Assembly (NCBI GenBank): GCA_028565635.1
Contig: JAOXYB010021970.1
Span: forward strand, 1 to 17,049
DNA from: Phoronis ovalis
Lineage: Eukaryota > Phoronida > Phoronidae
Direction of reading: 5' to 3'
Length of the DNA: 17,049 nt
Shown: in pieces, positions 16,674 to 17,049 of the stretch
Layout of the letters: each line of letters begins with the position of its first letter
Numbering within the stretch: position 1 is the first letter of the stretch
Made by a program: the position numbers and the translations under genes
The notes under the pieces: generated by a model
What the model was told of the DNA's origin: nothing
The model's input: the letters and a program-made list of their open reading frames with translations, nothing else
Database searches by the model: none

Positions 16674-17049
16674 GTAAGTTTAGCTACAACTTTTTTTATC
16701 CATTTCTGTTCTTAACCTTTAAACCTATATTTTGCTAAATATTGTGAATAGTCACATTGAAGCATCTCTGTTTTACATGCACTTACCAAACTCCTCCAAG
16801 TGCCATTTGAGGGTATCAAGTGTCTGAGTAGAATTAGATACATGACTACTATGGCCTTTCAATTTTGAAATTCAAACAAGAGACATTAAAAAAATACTGG
16901 GAAAGCTTCAACAAAAAGACTCAAAATACGAGTTAGGCTATTATTAGCAATCCCGTACTACTACCCATTTTAAACAAGGACAGGACGATTTTGAGAATCA
17001 TCCTGTCACACTGCTTAAATTGACTATTTGGGCGAAAGGAATTGCATAT
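16674..17049 (+). other. Gene 3 intron running off the right edge
   Basis: Starts with gtaagt. It contains a hairpin near 16979-17007 and no coding that continues the frame. Confidence 0.7.
16979..17007. repeat. Inverted repeat (hairpin), 12-bp arms
   Basis: gacaggacgatt and aatcatcctgtc pair at 11 of 12 positions around a 5-base loop. Weaker pairing extends outward through tttaaacaa and the inverse of gcttaaatt. It may be part of a dispersed element cut by the window edge. Confidence 0.6.

Noticed and set aside
1-17049. tRNA, rRNA, CRISPR array, transposase, reverse transcriptase or viral gene
   Set aside because: I looked for conserved sequence blocks, regularly spaced repeats and enzyme motifs on both strands and found none.

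Overview
The window is animal nuclear DNA. It is AT-rich, genes are split into short exons with GT/AG boundaries, and no open frame fits prokaryotic coding. One gene, BBOF1, encodes a basal-body protein, so the source is an animal with motile cilia. Introns of about 0.1-1.5 kb and the AT content fit an invertebrate. I cannot name the phylum.

Layout. (1) 547-4608, + strand: the 3' part of an equilibrative nucleoside transporter gene (SLC29/ENT family), from about TM5 to a stop codon after TM11. The 5' exons lie left of the window. (2) 5588-11869, - strand: a complete BBOF1 (CCDC176) gene in 12 exons. All phases close, giving 560 aa, or 527 aa if a symmetric 99-nt second exon is skipped. (3) 12638-16673, + strand: the 5' part of a gene I do not recognise, with five coding exons giving 535 codons that continue past the right edge. 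It encodes a long, probably disordered, Ser/Asp/Glu-rich protein with three V-P-D-L-(V/I)-S motifs.

The transporter and BBOF1 converge, with stop codons 979 bp apart. BBOF1 and gene 3 diverge from a 0.77-kb interval holding a likely bidirectional promoter with RFX X-box-like sequences. I see no functional link between the three gene products beyond this arrangement.

The rest is intron or short intergenic DNA. It holds a 67-bp direct repeat pair and an imperfect foldback in the large first coding intron of gene 3, a 45-bp-period duplication in a BBOF1 intron, and a few hairpins. I found no tRNA, rRNA, CRISPR array or transposase gene. The least ordinary items are the BBOF1 cassette exon, a possible premature terminal exon in gene 3, and the repeated PDLVS/acidic motif of the unrecognised protein.
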